DNA from: DATKAB01 sp964542745
Lineage (GTDB): Bacteria > Eisenbacteria > RBG-16-71-46
Assembly (NCBI GenBank): GCA_964542745.1
Contig: CAZIVR010000030.1
Span: 1-34,085 of the forward strand
Direction of reading: 5' to 3'
DNA length: 34,085 nucleotides
Of the stretch, positions 22,920-31,175 are shown one piece after another. The notes beneath the pieces are model-generated. The model did no database searches and was not told where the DNA came from. It was given only the letters and a program-made list of their open reading frames with translations. The stretch's first letter is position 1. Every line of letters starts with the position of its first letter. The position numbers were made by a program, and so were the translations under genes.

Positions 22920-24792
22920 CCCCGCGCCCGCGCGCGGCGTTCCGCCGGGCGCGTCACGGGCCGGGTTGCCGCACGCCGCGACGGCGCTCGCGCTGGCGCT
23001 CGCGATCGGCGCGGGTTTCGCCCTGCGCCTCGCGCCGTGCCTGCGCGAGCCGGGTTTCAGCTTCGCGTTCGACGGGCGCTATCACGAGCGGCTGGCGCGC
23101 CAGTGGGCGGAGGCCGGGCACGTCGCGGCCCGCGATCCGCTGAGCGGCGCTCCCGAGGGGCGCGCCACGGGCCGGTACCTGCCGGAGGGGCTCTACGCGG
23201 TCGGCGCCGCGGCCCACCACGCGCTGGCGCGGGCCGGCGCGCCCGACCTGCGCTGGAGCCTCGCCCTCGTCCAGGCCGCGGCCGGCGCGCTCGTCGCGCT
23301 CCCCGCGTGGCTGGCGGCCCGCGTCGTGTTCCGCGACCCGCGCGCGGCGGCGCTCGCGGCGATGCTCGCGGTGCTGGTGCCGGTGCACGTCACGCGAACC
23401 CTCGGCGCGGAGCTCCGCTACGACGCGCTCGGCGGCCTGCTGGCCGCCACCCACGCGGCGTTCGCGTTCGCCGCGCTCGCCGAAGGGCGTCCGCGCCGGC
23501 GCCTGGCGCTGGCGGCCGCCTCCGCGCTGCTGCTCGCGTCGGCGCTGGCGGTCTGGCGCGTGAGCCTGGTCGTGCTCCAGATCGAGCTGGCCGCGGCGGC
23601 GCTGCGCTTCGCGTGGATCGGGAGGGAGCGGAACGCCCGCGACCTGTGGGCGGCCCTCGCGCTGGCCGGCTCGGCGGCGCTGCTCCCGGTCGCGTACCTC
23701 TCGGCGAACCGGTTCCTGCTCTCCCCGCCGTGGCTCGCGGTCCCGGGCCTCGCGATCCTCCACGCGCTGCCCGCCCGCGGCCCGCTTCGAACCGTCGCCG
23801 GGCGCGTGGCGGTGCTCGCCGCGGTGGTCGCCCTCGCCGCGGTCGCGGGGTGGCGCGGAGCCGGCGGGGATCTCGCCGCGGTCGCGGCGATGCTGGTGGA
23901 TCGTCTCGGGCTCGGAACGGGTCGCAGCCCGGACGCCGCGCTCATGCGCACGGTCGGCGAGCTGCTGCCGCTCGGACCCGGGCGCATGTTCCTCGACGCG
24001 AGGGTCTTCGGCTGGCTCGTTCCCGCCCTCGCGCTCCTCGCCGTGCTCGCGCGCGCCGTGCGCCGGCCGTCGCGCGGGCCGGCGCCGGCGATGGGACCGG
24101 CCGCCTTCGCGTTCTGGACGCTCGCGGCGGGGCTCGGGGTCGCGGCCCTGATGTTCCAGCGCGCGGCGGTGCTCGCGGCGCCGTGGCTCGCGGTCGCGGT
24201 GGCGGGTGTCTCGATGCGCGTCGTGAACCTGCGGGGCTTCCCCCGCGCGGCGCTCGCGGCGCTCGCGCTCGCGGCCTTCGCGGGCACCGGGGTGTGGGCG
24301 CTCCGCGCGGCGCGTGCCGGGGCGGGCCGCCCGTCGGCGAGCCTCGTCGCCGCGACCGCGTACCTGCGCGAGCACGCGGCCCCCGGCACGATCGTGCTGT
24401 GCGACTGGGACGCGGGATACGAGGTGCAGGCTCGTACCGGGCACGCCACCGTGATGGACGGGATGCTCGAGAGCGAGGAGAACCGCCGGCGCATCCGGGA
24501 ATTCTACGGGGCGCTGATGGACCCCGCGCCGGGTCGGCTCGAGGCGATGGCCCGGCGCCACCGGGCGCGCTGGCTGGTGCTCCCGGGCGGGTCCGCGATC
24601 TACGCGATGGCGGTGGTGACGGGCGACCCGCTCGCCCCGGTCCTCGCGCGCGGGGAGGCGGTCCCGCGGGGGCCGCTGACCGACCACCTGATCGTGCGGC
24701 TCATCGAGGGCGAGCCCTCCTATCCCGGCCTGCGCCGGGCCTTCGAGGCGGGGGGGCTCACCGTCTTCGAGTTCACCCCGGCCCCCCGCTGA
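22900..24792 (+). CDS. STT3-like polytopic GT-C glycosyltransferase/oligosaccharyltransferase homologue
   Basis: A 630-residue membrane protein. About 12 hydrophobic helices fill residues ~25-475 and a soluble C-terminal domain follows. In the first periplasmic loop FAFDGRYHERLARQW (D58) matches the position of the D-x-x-x-H acidic motif of STT3, followed by the second DPLSGAP-x-G-x-x-x-x-YLPEG loop. At 501-507 CDWDAGY stands where STT3/PglB has WWDYGY, followed by RTGHATVMDG as in STT3 proteins. STT3 transfers a lipid-linked glycan to proteins. The altered WWDYG-like motif makes acceptor specificity or activity uncertain; a lipid or polymer glycosyltransferase is possible. The start is a GTG overlapping the previous gene by 20 bp; no in-frame ATG occurs until about residue 134. 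An intrinsic terminator follows. Confidence 0.75.
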   Translation: MAAPPTSPAPARGVPPGASRAGLPHAATALALALAIGAGFALRLAPCLREPGFSFAFDGRYHERLARQWAEAGHVAARDPLSGAPEGRATGRYLPEGLYAVGAAAHHALARAGAPDLRWSLALVQAAAGALVALPAWLAARVVFRDPRAAALAAMLAVLVPVHVTRTLGAELRYDALGGLLAATHAAFAFAALAEGRPRRRLALAAASALLLASALAVWRVSLVVLQIELAAAALRFAWIGRERNARDLWAALALAGSAALLPVAYLSANRFLLSPPWLAVPGLAILHALPARGPLRTVAGRVAVLAAVVALAAVAGWRGAGGDLAAVAAMLVDRLGLGTGRSPDAALMRTVGELLPLGPGRMFLDARVFGWLVPALALLAVLARAVRRPSRGPAPAMGPAAFAFWTLAAGLGVAALMFQRAAVLAAPWLAVAVAGVSMRVVNLRGFPRAALAALALAAFAGTGVWALRAARAGAGRPSASLVAATAYLREHAAPGTIVLCDWDAGYEVQARTGHATVMDGMLESEENRRRIREFYGALMDPAPGRLEAMARRHRARWLVLPGGSAIYAMAVVTGDPLAPVLARGEAVPRGPLTDHLIVRLIEGEPSYPGLRRAFEAGGLTVFEFTPAPR

Positions 24793-24799
24793 GGGCCCG

Positions 24800-24829
24800 G
24801 AAGCGGCCCCCGCGGGCCCGCTTCTTTTT
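24800..24829 (+). terminator. Intrinsic terminator after the STT3-like gene
   Basis: A 10 bp stem with one bulged C (24800-24809 with 24814-24824), followed by TTTTT (24825-24829). A classic rho-independent terminator. Confidence 0.85.
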
Positions 24830-24854
24830 CGTACGTGCCGCCCCGCGCCGGTGC

Positions 24855-24860
24855 TAGGCT
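24855..24860 (+). promoter_or_regulatory. Candidate -10 element of the 24976 gene
   Basis: TAGGCT in GTGCTAGGCTC, identical over 11 bases to the site before the kinase gene (1762-1772). It implies a ~110 nt leader. No clear -35. Confidence 0.5.
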
Positions 24861-24975
24861 CGCCGCGTTGTGACTCCGTCGCTGATGGCCCGGCGGCCCG
24901 AGCGGAAGCGACACGGGGAACCCCCTCCCGGCTTCCGGAGCGCCGGGCCGGCCCGCATCCCGAAGGAGGCCGCCC

Positions 24976-26718
24976 ATGCGCGTCCGCATCGCGCTCCACC
25001 CGCTCCGCATCACCCCGATCCTGCTCCTGCTCGCCGCGCTCGCCGCCCGGCCCGCGGGAGCCGCCGCGGTCGCCGGCACCAACGGCGACTTCGACGTCAC
25101 GATCACCGGCACCAAGATCAGCATCAAGTACACGCCCAAGGCCTCGGCCAACTGCGCCAAGATCGTGTTCGTCCAGTCCTGCCTCACCAAGGTGGACGGA
25201 GTCGCCGTCAAGCCCAGCGACCAGAACGCGAAGTGGAAATACCAGGACGACGACACCGCCAACGACGGCAAGACCTGCGTGGACCACGTGACCTGCGAAG
25301 CCGACCCGTACTACAACGGGGACGACGCAGGGAAGGACGGCGGCAAGCAGGGGGATTCGACCACCGATCCCCGGAAGGCCGCGGAGATGTCCGACAAGCC
25401 CTCGCCGCAGCTCCCGGCCGGGACCACGATGGTCGAGTACTGCTTCGAGACCTGCGCCTACTGCCCGGCCACCAAGACCTACCTCGACTGCATCAAGTGG
25501 AGCACCAAGAACAACGCGGGCACCACCACCACCACGCTCACCACCGGCGCCAACGCCAGCGCGGCTTCCGACGAGATCAAGCAGGCCAAGGAGAAGTTCG
25601 ACAAGAACCACACCAAGGGTGACGGCAGCACGTTCAGCCAGGAAGCCACCACGGCGGCCGGCGGCAAGAAGTTCGACGCGTCCATCACGACTTCGGGAGG
25701 CCTCTCGAGCGTTCCGCTTCCGCCGGGCACCCTCGAAGCGGGCCCCAACCTCATCGAGCTGCTCCAGGGCGGAAACCCCAGCCAGCACAGCCTGCAGTGG
25801 CGGTTCGAGCCGGTCGGCAGCGTGAGCGGCGTGACCGTCGAGGACGGCCGCCGCGTGCTCACGGTGCTGGCCCACGACGACGGCATCTTCACCGGCAACC
25901 CCTTCGGCCCGCCGGGGCAAATGCAGATCGCCTGCTGGGATCCGGTGTTCATGGAACGGGAGCCGCTGCTGTCGGCCGTCGTGCTGCAGGGCAACTGGAG
26001 CGCCATCCCCGGGCCGAACGCGGTGACCCTGTCGAGCCCGAGCCTGTCGCCGGGCGCCGTGGTCGAGCTTCGCTTCGACCTGGGGCCGGCGATGCCGGGC
26101 GCCTCCCCGGGCACGCTGTTCGTCCTGCTGGCGCTGCTCGCGACCGCGGGCGCCGTCGTGCTGCTCCGCCGCCGCGCGGCCCTGCTCGCGCTGCTGGCGC
26201 TCGCCGCGATCGCGCTGTTCGGCTTCGCGCGCCCGGCTTCGGCGCAGATCTCTTCGTACCCGGCGATCGTGGAAGGTTCGCCCGGGGCCTACGCTTCGCA
26301 CCTGATCAAGCTCACCTACATGGACGACCAGAAGAAGTCGGTGGCCTCGCTCGGGCTCCACACCGCGAGCCGCGCCTTCGATCTCGCGCCGTTCGTTCCC
26401 TTCTACCGGCCGGGGCACGACTACGACAACGACGGACACGCCGACCGCACGGCGCTGGTCACGTTCACCGAGATCTCCGATTTCGTCGCACGGCTCGGCA
26501 TGTTCCCGAGCCTCACGGACATCTCGGACATGCCGTCCCCGTTCCTGTCGGTCGCGATCACCAAGCCCGACGGCGGCGGTGGGCACATCGTCTGGGAGGG
26601 CCTCTTCAGCAAGGCGGAAGCCACGCAGGTGATCGGCATCCTCGAGAACCGGTTGCTCCCGAACCCCGCGGCCCGCGCCGCGGTGCTGGGCTTCAAGATC
26701 AACTGCTTCGGGTTGTAG
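24976..26718 (+). CDS. Large exported protein with internal anchor/signal-peptide-like double helix; function unknown
   Basis: A 580-residue product in three parts. (1) A signal peptide (~1-30) and a Cys-rich domain to ~180 with eight cysteines (60, 69, 101, 107, 156, 160, 163, 172), a Thr-rich linker, and a beta-rich domain ending near 371. (2) Residues ~373-400, PGASPGTLFVLLALLATAGA then VVLLRRR, look like the sorting tail normally found at a C-terminus. (3) Residues 401-424, AALLALLALAAIALFGFARP then ASA-Q, look like a second signal peptide with an AxA cleavage site, followed by ~156 residues containing a DYDNDGHAD calcium-loop-like motif. The frame is continuous. It looks like a fusion of two exported proteins. 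AAGGAGG lies 6 nt before the ATG. I recognise no family for either half. Confidence 0.8.
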   Translation: MRVRIALHPLRITPILLLLAALAARPAGAAAVAGTNGDFDVTITGTKISIKYTPKASANCAKIVFVQSCLTKVDGVAVKPSDQNAKWKYQDDDTANDGKTCVDHVTCEADPYYNGDDAGKDGGKQGDSTTDPRKAAEMSDKPSPQLPAGTTMVEYCFETCAYCPATKTYLDCIKWSTKNNAGTTTTTLTTGANASAASDEIKQAKEKFDKNHTKGDGSTFSQEATTAAGGKKFDASITTSGGLSSVPLPPGTLEAGPNLIELLQGGNPSQHSLQWRFEPVGSVSGVTVEDGRRVLTVLAHDDGIFTGNPFGPPGQMQIACWDPVFMEREPLLSAVVLQGNWSAIPGPNAVTLSSPSLSPGAVVELRFDLGPAMPGASPGTLFVLLALLATAGAVVLLRRRAALLALLALAAIALFGFARPASAQISSYPAIVEGSPGAYASHLIKLTYMDDQKKSVASLGLHTASRAFDLAPFVPFYRPGHDYDNDGHADRTALVTFTEISDFVARLGMFPSLTDISDMPSPFLSVAITKPDGGGGHIVWEGLFSKAEATQVIGILENRLLPNPAARAAVLGFKINCFGL

Positions 26719-26779
26719 CCGGTCGGCGGCCGACCCGCGCGGGGTGAATTCCCCCCATGCGGGACCCGTGACGGAATCC

Positions 26780-26812
26780 GCGGCCCGGCCTCCCTGTGGG
26801 GGGCCGGGCCGC
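26780..26812 (+). terminator. Strong hairpin terminator candidate
   Basis: A 15 bp stem with one T-G pair (26780-26794 with 26798-26812, loop TGT). Only a short GTTTCG follows, so the U-tract is weak. Confidence 0.7.
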
Positions 26813-26905
26813 CCGGCGTTTCGTGCCCCAGAGCCGCCCCGAGGGCCGGGCCCAGGGATAAGCGACCGGCGATTTTTCGTGGTGCCGCCCGCCCGCCCTC
26901 CCGGG

Positions 26906-26911
26906 TAGGCT
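26906..26911 (+). promoter_or_regulatory. Candidate -10 element of the 26948 gene
   Basis: TAGGCT, ~35 nt before the GTG start; the predicted leader is just long enough for the GGAGG ribosome site at 26937-26941. Confidence 0.45.
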
Positions 26912-26947
26912 TGAGTCACGTTCGCACCCGATCCACGGAGGTCTCCC

Positions 26948-28642
26948 GTGAAGCGACTGCCGATTCCCGCCGCCCTGCTCCTGATCGCCGCGATGTCCCT
27001 CGCCACTTCCGCGGTCGCCGATCCGCCCGGCGGCACCCCGATCTGCCGTGACAACGGGACGCAGTCGAGTCCCGCCGCGTTGTCCGACGGCGCGGGTGGC
27101 GTCCTCGTGGCGTGGCTGGACGAGCGGCGCGGGGTCTCCGATCTCTACGCCCACCACGTGCTCGCGGGCGGCGGCCTGGATCCGTCGTGGCCCGCGAACG
27201 GCGCCGTGGTCTCGGAGAGCGGCACGGCCGCGGCCCCCTCGCTGTTCGCGGACGGCGCCGGGGGAGCGCTCGTGGTCTGGTTCGACGCCTCCGCCGGCGC
27301 GCTCATGGCGCAGCGGATCCGTGGCGACGGCACACGCGACCCGGCGTGGCCCGCGAACGGGCGCGTGCTGGTGGCGGCGCCGATCGGAGGGCCCTCGGGG
27401 GGGATCGTGCGGACGGCCGGCGACGGGTCGGGCGGGCTCTACGTGCTGTGGAACACCTTCGACTTCACGACCGAGCCCATCCTGCTTCAGCGCTTCGGTC
27501 CGGACGGCAGCGCCCAGTGGGCCTCGCCGCGCACGGTGGCGAACGCCGGCCTCGGGGGCAGCAGGTTCACCGGCGTGTTCCTCGGCGCCTCGTCGTTGGG
27601 CGCGGTCGTGGCGTGGAGCACGTACGAGGACCTCGGCATCGGCTTCAGCGCGCCGTGCCGCGCCACTCAAACGAATCCCGACGGTTCGGCCGGGTACCAC
27701 ACCGACCTCGCCGGTCCCTACGGGGGCGGGCCCAGCGTCTCCGCCACGGCGCTCGGGATCGCCGTGGACGCGGGCGGCTCGGCCTTCGTGCGCTTCCGGG
27801 TCGCGGGGCTGACGCGCTTCCAGCGCCTCTCCGCGGCGGGTGCGTTCGAGTGGCCCACCGACCGCACGATCGCGACCGACGGGGAGCTCATTCCCGACGA
27901 CGCGGGCGGCGTGTTCGGGGTCGGCACTTCGGGCGTGGTCGTGGATCGCCGCGCGTCCAACGGATCGGTGCCGTCGGGCTGGAGCGGCTCCGGCCTCGTG
28001 ATCTCGTCCGCGGCGACGTTCGGACCGGTCGCGACGGCGGTGATCCCGGGAGGCCTCCTGCTGTGCTGGGCCGACGACGTCGGCGGCCGGGGAGCGGATA
28101 TCCGCGCGATCGCCGTGACGCACGCCGGGGCCCCGGCCGCCGGATGGGACGCGGGCGGCAACCTGGTGCAGCGGGTGCGAGGCGACCAGGTCACGCCGGC
28201 GTTGGCGGCCGACGCCGCCGGCAACGGGATCGCGGCGTGGCGCGACCTGCGGCGCGCGGGAGGCGACATCTACGGAGGTCCCGTGACCGCGTGGGGCGGA
28301 GGAGGCCGAGGGATGATCGGGACGGGCGGCGGCGCCCCGGCCGCCGCGGAGGAAGGACGCGCGGAGCCGCTTGCGGGGGCCGGGCCGGCGCTCCGGGTGG
28401 ACGATCGGGCGGCCGCCGGTCCGGGATGGCGAGTGGCGTTCTCGCTTCCCGAGGACGGCGAGGCGGCGCTCGACCTGCTCGACGTCATGGGTCGCAGGCT
28501 GCGCGGACAGGTGGTGCTCGGCGCGCGCGGTCGGGAGACCGGCGCGTGGCTATCCCCCGGGGACCTGCCGCGCGGGATCTACTGGATCCGGATCCGGCAG
28601 GGCGGCTGGCAGGCGGCGGCGCGGGTCGCGCACGTGAACTGA
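26948..28642 (+). CDS. Secreted repeat protein with C-terminal FlgD-like domain
   Basis: A 564-residue exported protein with a signal peptide (MKRLPIPAALLLIAAMSLAT, cleavage after ~24). The body has repeated units of ~40-45 residues of the type SDGAGGVLVAWLDERRGVSD-x-YAHHV, ADGAGGALVVWFDASAGALM, and a late ADAAGNGIAAWRDLRRAGGD, each followed by a PxWPANG-like phrase in early copies. This pattern suggests beta-propeller blades. A Gly/Ala-rich linker (~455-480) leads to a FlgD-type tail (GWRVAFSLPEDGEAALDLLD, MGRRLRGQVVLG, IYWIRIRQGGW). It starts with GTG preceded by GGAGG with 6 nt spacing. No enzyme motif is visible; a surface or released binding protein is inferred. Confidence 0.83.
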   Translation: MKRLPIPAALLLIAAMSLATSAVADPPGGTPICRDNGTQSSPAALSDGAGGVLVAWLDERRGVSDLYAHHVLAGGGLDPSWPANGAVVSESGTAAAPSLFADGAGGALVVWFDASAGALMAQRIRGDGTRDPAWPANGRVLVAAPIGGPSGGIVRTAGDGSGGLYVLWNTFDFTTEPILLQRFGPDGSAQWASPRTVANAGLGGSRFTGVFLGASSLGAVVAWSTYEDLGIGFSAPCRATQTNPDGSAGYHTDLAGPYGGGPSVSATALGIAVDAGGSAFVRFRVAGLTRFQRLSAAGAFEWPTDRTIATDGELIPDDAGGVFGVGTSGVVVDRRASNGSVPSGWSGSGLVISSAATFGPVATAVIPGGLLLCWADDVGGRGADIRAIAVTHAGAPAAGWDAGGNLVQRVRGDQVTPALAADAAGNGIAAWRDLRRAGGDIYGGPVTAWGGGGRGMIGTGGGAPAAAEEGRAEPLAGAGPALRVDDRAAAGPGWRVAFSLPEDGEAALDLLDVMGRRLRGQVVLGARGRETGAWLSPGDLPRGIYWIRIRQGGWQAAARVAHVN

Positions 28643-28653
28643 GCGCCGCCTCG

Positions 28654-28694
28654 GCGACCCGGCCGGTCCCGCTTCAGGCGGCCGGCCGGGTCGC
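28654..28694. terminator. Hairpin spanning the convergent gene ends
   Basis: A 13 bp perfect stem (28654-28666 with 28682-28694) with a 15-nt loop that contains the stop codon of the MFS gene on the minus strand. A candidate bidirectional terminator. Confidence 0.55.
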
Positions 28695-29903
28695 GGGCGG
28701 CCGCGTCGCGCGCCAGTAGATCGCGGCGCACGAGGCGGCGAGCAGCGCGGCGAGGCCGAAGGCGGCGCCCGGGAAGTGGACCGGGGCATCGGCGCTCGAG
28801 AAGCGCGCGAAGACCTGCGTCATGAGCGGAGGGCCCACCACGCTGCTCAGCGAGAACAGGCCCGCCACCGCGCCCTGCAGTTCGCCCTGCGCGTCGGCCG
28901 GGGTGAGGCGCGACATGAGCCCGTTGCTGCTCGGCATGACCACCGCCCCGAAGAACCAGGTGCCGAGCCACGCGAACATCATCCATCCGTCGGTGGCGCT
29001 CGCGTAGCCCAGGTTCCCGACCGCGCCCATCACGAGCCCCGCGATCGCGATCCGCCGCTCGCCGAAGGCCGGGACCGCGAAGCGGAGCAGGGTGGCCTGG
29101 CTCAGGGCCATGATCGTGCCCGCGAGCGCGAGCGACGCGCCGATGGTGGCCTCGGACCAGCCGAAGCGGAACTTGGTGTAGTAGGCCCACGTCGAGGGCA
29201 TCACCTGCTGCGCCAGCATCCACAGGAACAGCGCGCCGAGGATGCCGGCCACCTCGGGACGCTTGCGGACCTGCAGCAGCGCGCCGAGCGGGTTGGCGCG
29301 ACGCCACTGGAAGGCGCGGCGCTTTTCCTTCGGCAGCGATTCGGGCAGCGCGAACCAGCCGTAGGCGAAGTTGAGCAGGCTGAGTCCGGCGGCCACGAAG
29401 AACGGGGCGCGCGGCCCGAACGTACCGAGGAAACCGCCGAGGGCGGGCCCGAGGATGAAGCCCACGCCGAAGCAGGCGCTCACCACGCCGAAACTCTGCG
29501 CGCGCTTCTCGAGCGGGGTCACGTCGGCGACGTAGGCGTAGGCCGGCGTGAAGGAGGCGCCGGCCATGCCCGCCACCAGCCGCCCCACGAAGAGCCAGCT
29601 GTAGGCCGGCGCGAAGCCCATCACCAGGTAGTCGAGGCCGAAGGCGGCGATCGCGGCCAGCAGCACCGGACGGCGGCCGAAGCGGTCGGAGAGATTCCCA
29701 AGCACCGGGGCGCACAGGAACTGCATGCCGGCGTAGGCGAACGCCAGCCAGCCGCCCTCGATCGCGGCGGCGTTGACGCTCTTACCCGTCAGCTCGACCA
29801 GCAGGGCGGGCAGCACCGGCATGATCAGGCCGAAGCCGATCACGTCGAGCAGCACGGTGATGGCGATGAAGACCAGCGCGCGACGATGGGTCGGGCGATT
29901 CAT
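28674..29903 (-). CDS. MFS transporter, TetA/multidrug efflux type
   Basis: A 409-residue inner-membrane protein with 12 predicted helices. The first helix VFIAITVLLDVIGFGLIMPV carries the D-x-x-GFG-x-x-x-P signature of TetA-like drug:proton antiporters. Motif A is GNLSDRFGRRPVLL between helices 2 and 3, and a motif C-like GVGFILGPALGGFLG lies in helix 5. Relatives export tetracycline or other small molecules, and many such genes in environmental genomes are not resistance determinants; the substrate is not readable here. It is downstream of the NHL gene on the same strand (57 bp gap), so read-through is possible. The start has only a weak upstream purine stretch. Confidence 0.9.
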   Translation of the reverse strand: MNRPTHRRALVFIAITVLLDVIGFGLIMPVLPALLVELTGKSVNAAAIEGGWLAFAYAGMQFLCAPVLGNLSDRFGRRPVLLAAIAAFGLDYLVMGFAPAYSWLFVGRLVAGMAGASFTPAYAYVADVTPLEKRAQSFGVVSACFGVGFILGPALGGFLGTFGPRAPFFVAAGLSLLNFAYGWFALPESLPKEKRRAFQWRRANPLGALLQVRKRPEVAGILGALFLWMLAQQVMPSTWAYYTKFRFGWSEATIGASLALAGTIMALSQATLLRFAVPAFGERRIAIAGLVMGAVGNLGYASATDGWMMFAWLGTWFFGAVVMPSSNGLMSRLTPADAQGELQGAVAGLFSLSSVVGPPLMTQVFARFSSADAPVHFPGAAFGLAALLAASCAAIYWRATRPPATRPAA

Positions 29904-29960
29904 GGGGTCTCGCGGCGCGTGGTTCGCGAAAGGGCACCGCCGCCGACGGTGCCGCTCGAG

Positions 29961-30947
29961 CTACCGGTAGAGGTGCTTGAGCCTTCCCCAGCTGGTCGTC
30001 CCGGCTCGAGTGGGAAGCGGGCCGAACTTTTGGATTCGGTTGTTCATGAAGTCGGAAACATACACGTTGGATCCATTGTCCACCGCCACCCCCCATGGGC
30101 CGAGGAACTGGCCGTTCGCGGTGCCGGGGCTTCCCCACTTCGTGAGGAACGCGCCGCCGGTCGTGAAGGCCTGGATCCGGTTGTTCCCGGTGTCCGCGAC
30201 GTAGACGTTCCCCGAGGCATCCACCGCCACCCCGTTCGGCGTCAGGAACTCCCCGTCGCCGCTGCCGAACGATCCCCACTGGGTCACGTAGGTGCCGCCG
30301 CCCGTGAAGACCTGCACCCGCTGGTTGTCGCGGTCCACCACGTACACGAGGCCGCTGGCGTCCACCGCGATCCCGCGCGGGTGGTTCAATTGCCCGTTTC
30401 CGCTTCCCACCCCGCCCCACTGGGAGAGATAGGCGCCGCCCGAGTCGAAGACCTGGATGCGGTGGTTGTTGGTGTCCGCCACGTACACGACGCCGCTGGC
30501 GTCCGCCGCGATCCCGAAGGGAGAGCTGAACTGGCCGTTCCCGAACCCGAATCCGCCCCACTGGCCGACGTAGGCCCCGCCGCTCGTGAAGCTCTGGACA
30601 CGCTGGTTGCCGATGTCCGCGACGTGAACGGCGAATGAGGCGTCCACCGCGATGCCGTAGGCGGCGCTGAATTGCCCGTTGCCGCTGCCCATGCTGCCCC
30701 ACGCGGACAGGTACCCCCCGCTGCCCGTGAACTTCTGGACGCGCCGGTTGAAGGTGTCGAGCACGTAGACGTTGCCGGCGGGATCGAGCGCGATGCCGCG
30801 CGGGCTGTCGAACTGTCCCGCTCCGGTGCCGTAGGTCCCCCACGCGGTGATGAACGCCGGGGGCTGGGCGCCTGCCGACAGCGGATGGAGGGCGCAGAAC
30901 GCGGCGAGAACCGCCGGCCCGAGCCTTTGTCGTAGCCGCGGACACAT
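29961..30947 (-). CDS. Secreted six-bladed NHL-repeat protein ending in WGRLKHLYR
   Basis: A 328-residue exported protein with a signal peptide (MCPRLRQRLGPAVLAAFCAL, cleavage near AGAQ). It has six regular NHL repeats of ~47 residues, such as GQFDSPRGIALDPAGNVYVL and GQFLGPWGVAVDNGSNVYVS, with linkers of the form WGSxGSGNGQF. One closed beta-propeller is expected. After RIQKFGPLP the chain ends in TTSWGRLKHLYR, the tail shared with 12299-13252 and 6905-7495. I chose the ATG with GGAGG 6 nt upstream; another ATG five codons earlier would place that site inside the gene. Repeats here are more uniform than in the other NHL protein. Ligand unknown. Confidence 0.88.
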   Translation of the reverse strand: MCPRLRQRLGPAVLAAFCALHPLSAGAQPPAFITAWGTYGTGAGQFDSPRGIALDPAGNVYVLDTFNRRVQKFTGSGGYLSAWGSMGSGNGQFSAAYGIAVDASFAVHVADIGNQRVQSFTSGGAYVGQWGGFGFGNGQFSSPFGIAADASGVVYVADTNNHRIQVFDSGGAYLSQWGGVGSGNGQLNHPRGIAVDASGLVYVVDRDNQRVQVFTGGGTYVTQWGSFGSGDGEFLTPNGVAVDASGNVYVADTGNNRIQAFTTGGAFLTKWGSPGTANGQFLGPWGVAVDNGSNVYVSDFMNNRIQKFGPLPTRAGTTSWGRLKHLYR

Positions 30948-31055
30948 CGGAGGCCTCCACATGATTCAGGGATCGGGGCCGTCGGGTCCGCGGGGCGGGA
31001 GCGCGGAAGCCCGCGGTGGGAGGAAACGTGATTTTCGACTCTCAACGCGACTGAA

Positions 31056-31061
31056 ATCATA
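31056..31061 (-). promoter_or_regulatory. Candidate -10 element of the second NHL gene
   Basis: TATGAT on the minus strand in one of the few AT-richer stretches of the window, ~110 nt before the start codon. The -35 is not clear. Confidence 0.45.
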
Positions 31062-31175
31062 GTCCCGGGTTCCCCCGCGGCGCCACGCCGAACTTTCAGT
31101 GCGTGGCGGGCGGTGCCCCGGGAGAAGACGGAATTCGCGGGAGACGGAACAGGCGGGGGTCGCCGCCCGATGGGC

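Noticed and set aside
22954..27054. A 1366-codon open frame on the minus strand across the STT3-like and 24976 genes
   Set aside because: Its translation is Arg/Gly/Glu-rich without domains, and it runs antisense to two clear genes. Long shadow frames are expected at this GC content.
28674..29903. An acquired tetracycline resistance gene
   Set aside because: The protein is TetA-like, but base composition matches its neighbours and there is no mobile element or TetR-type regulator beside it.
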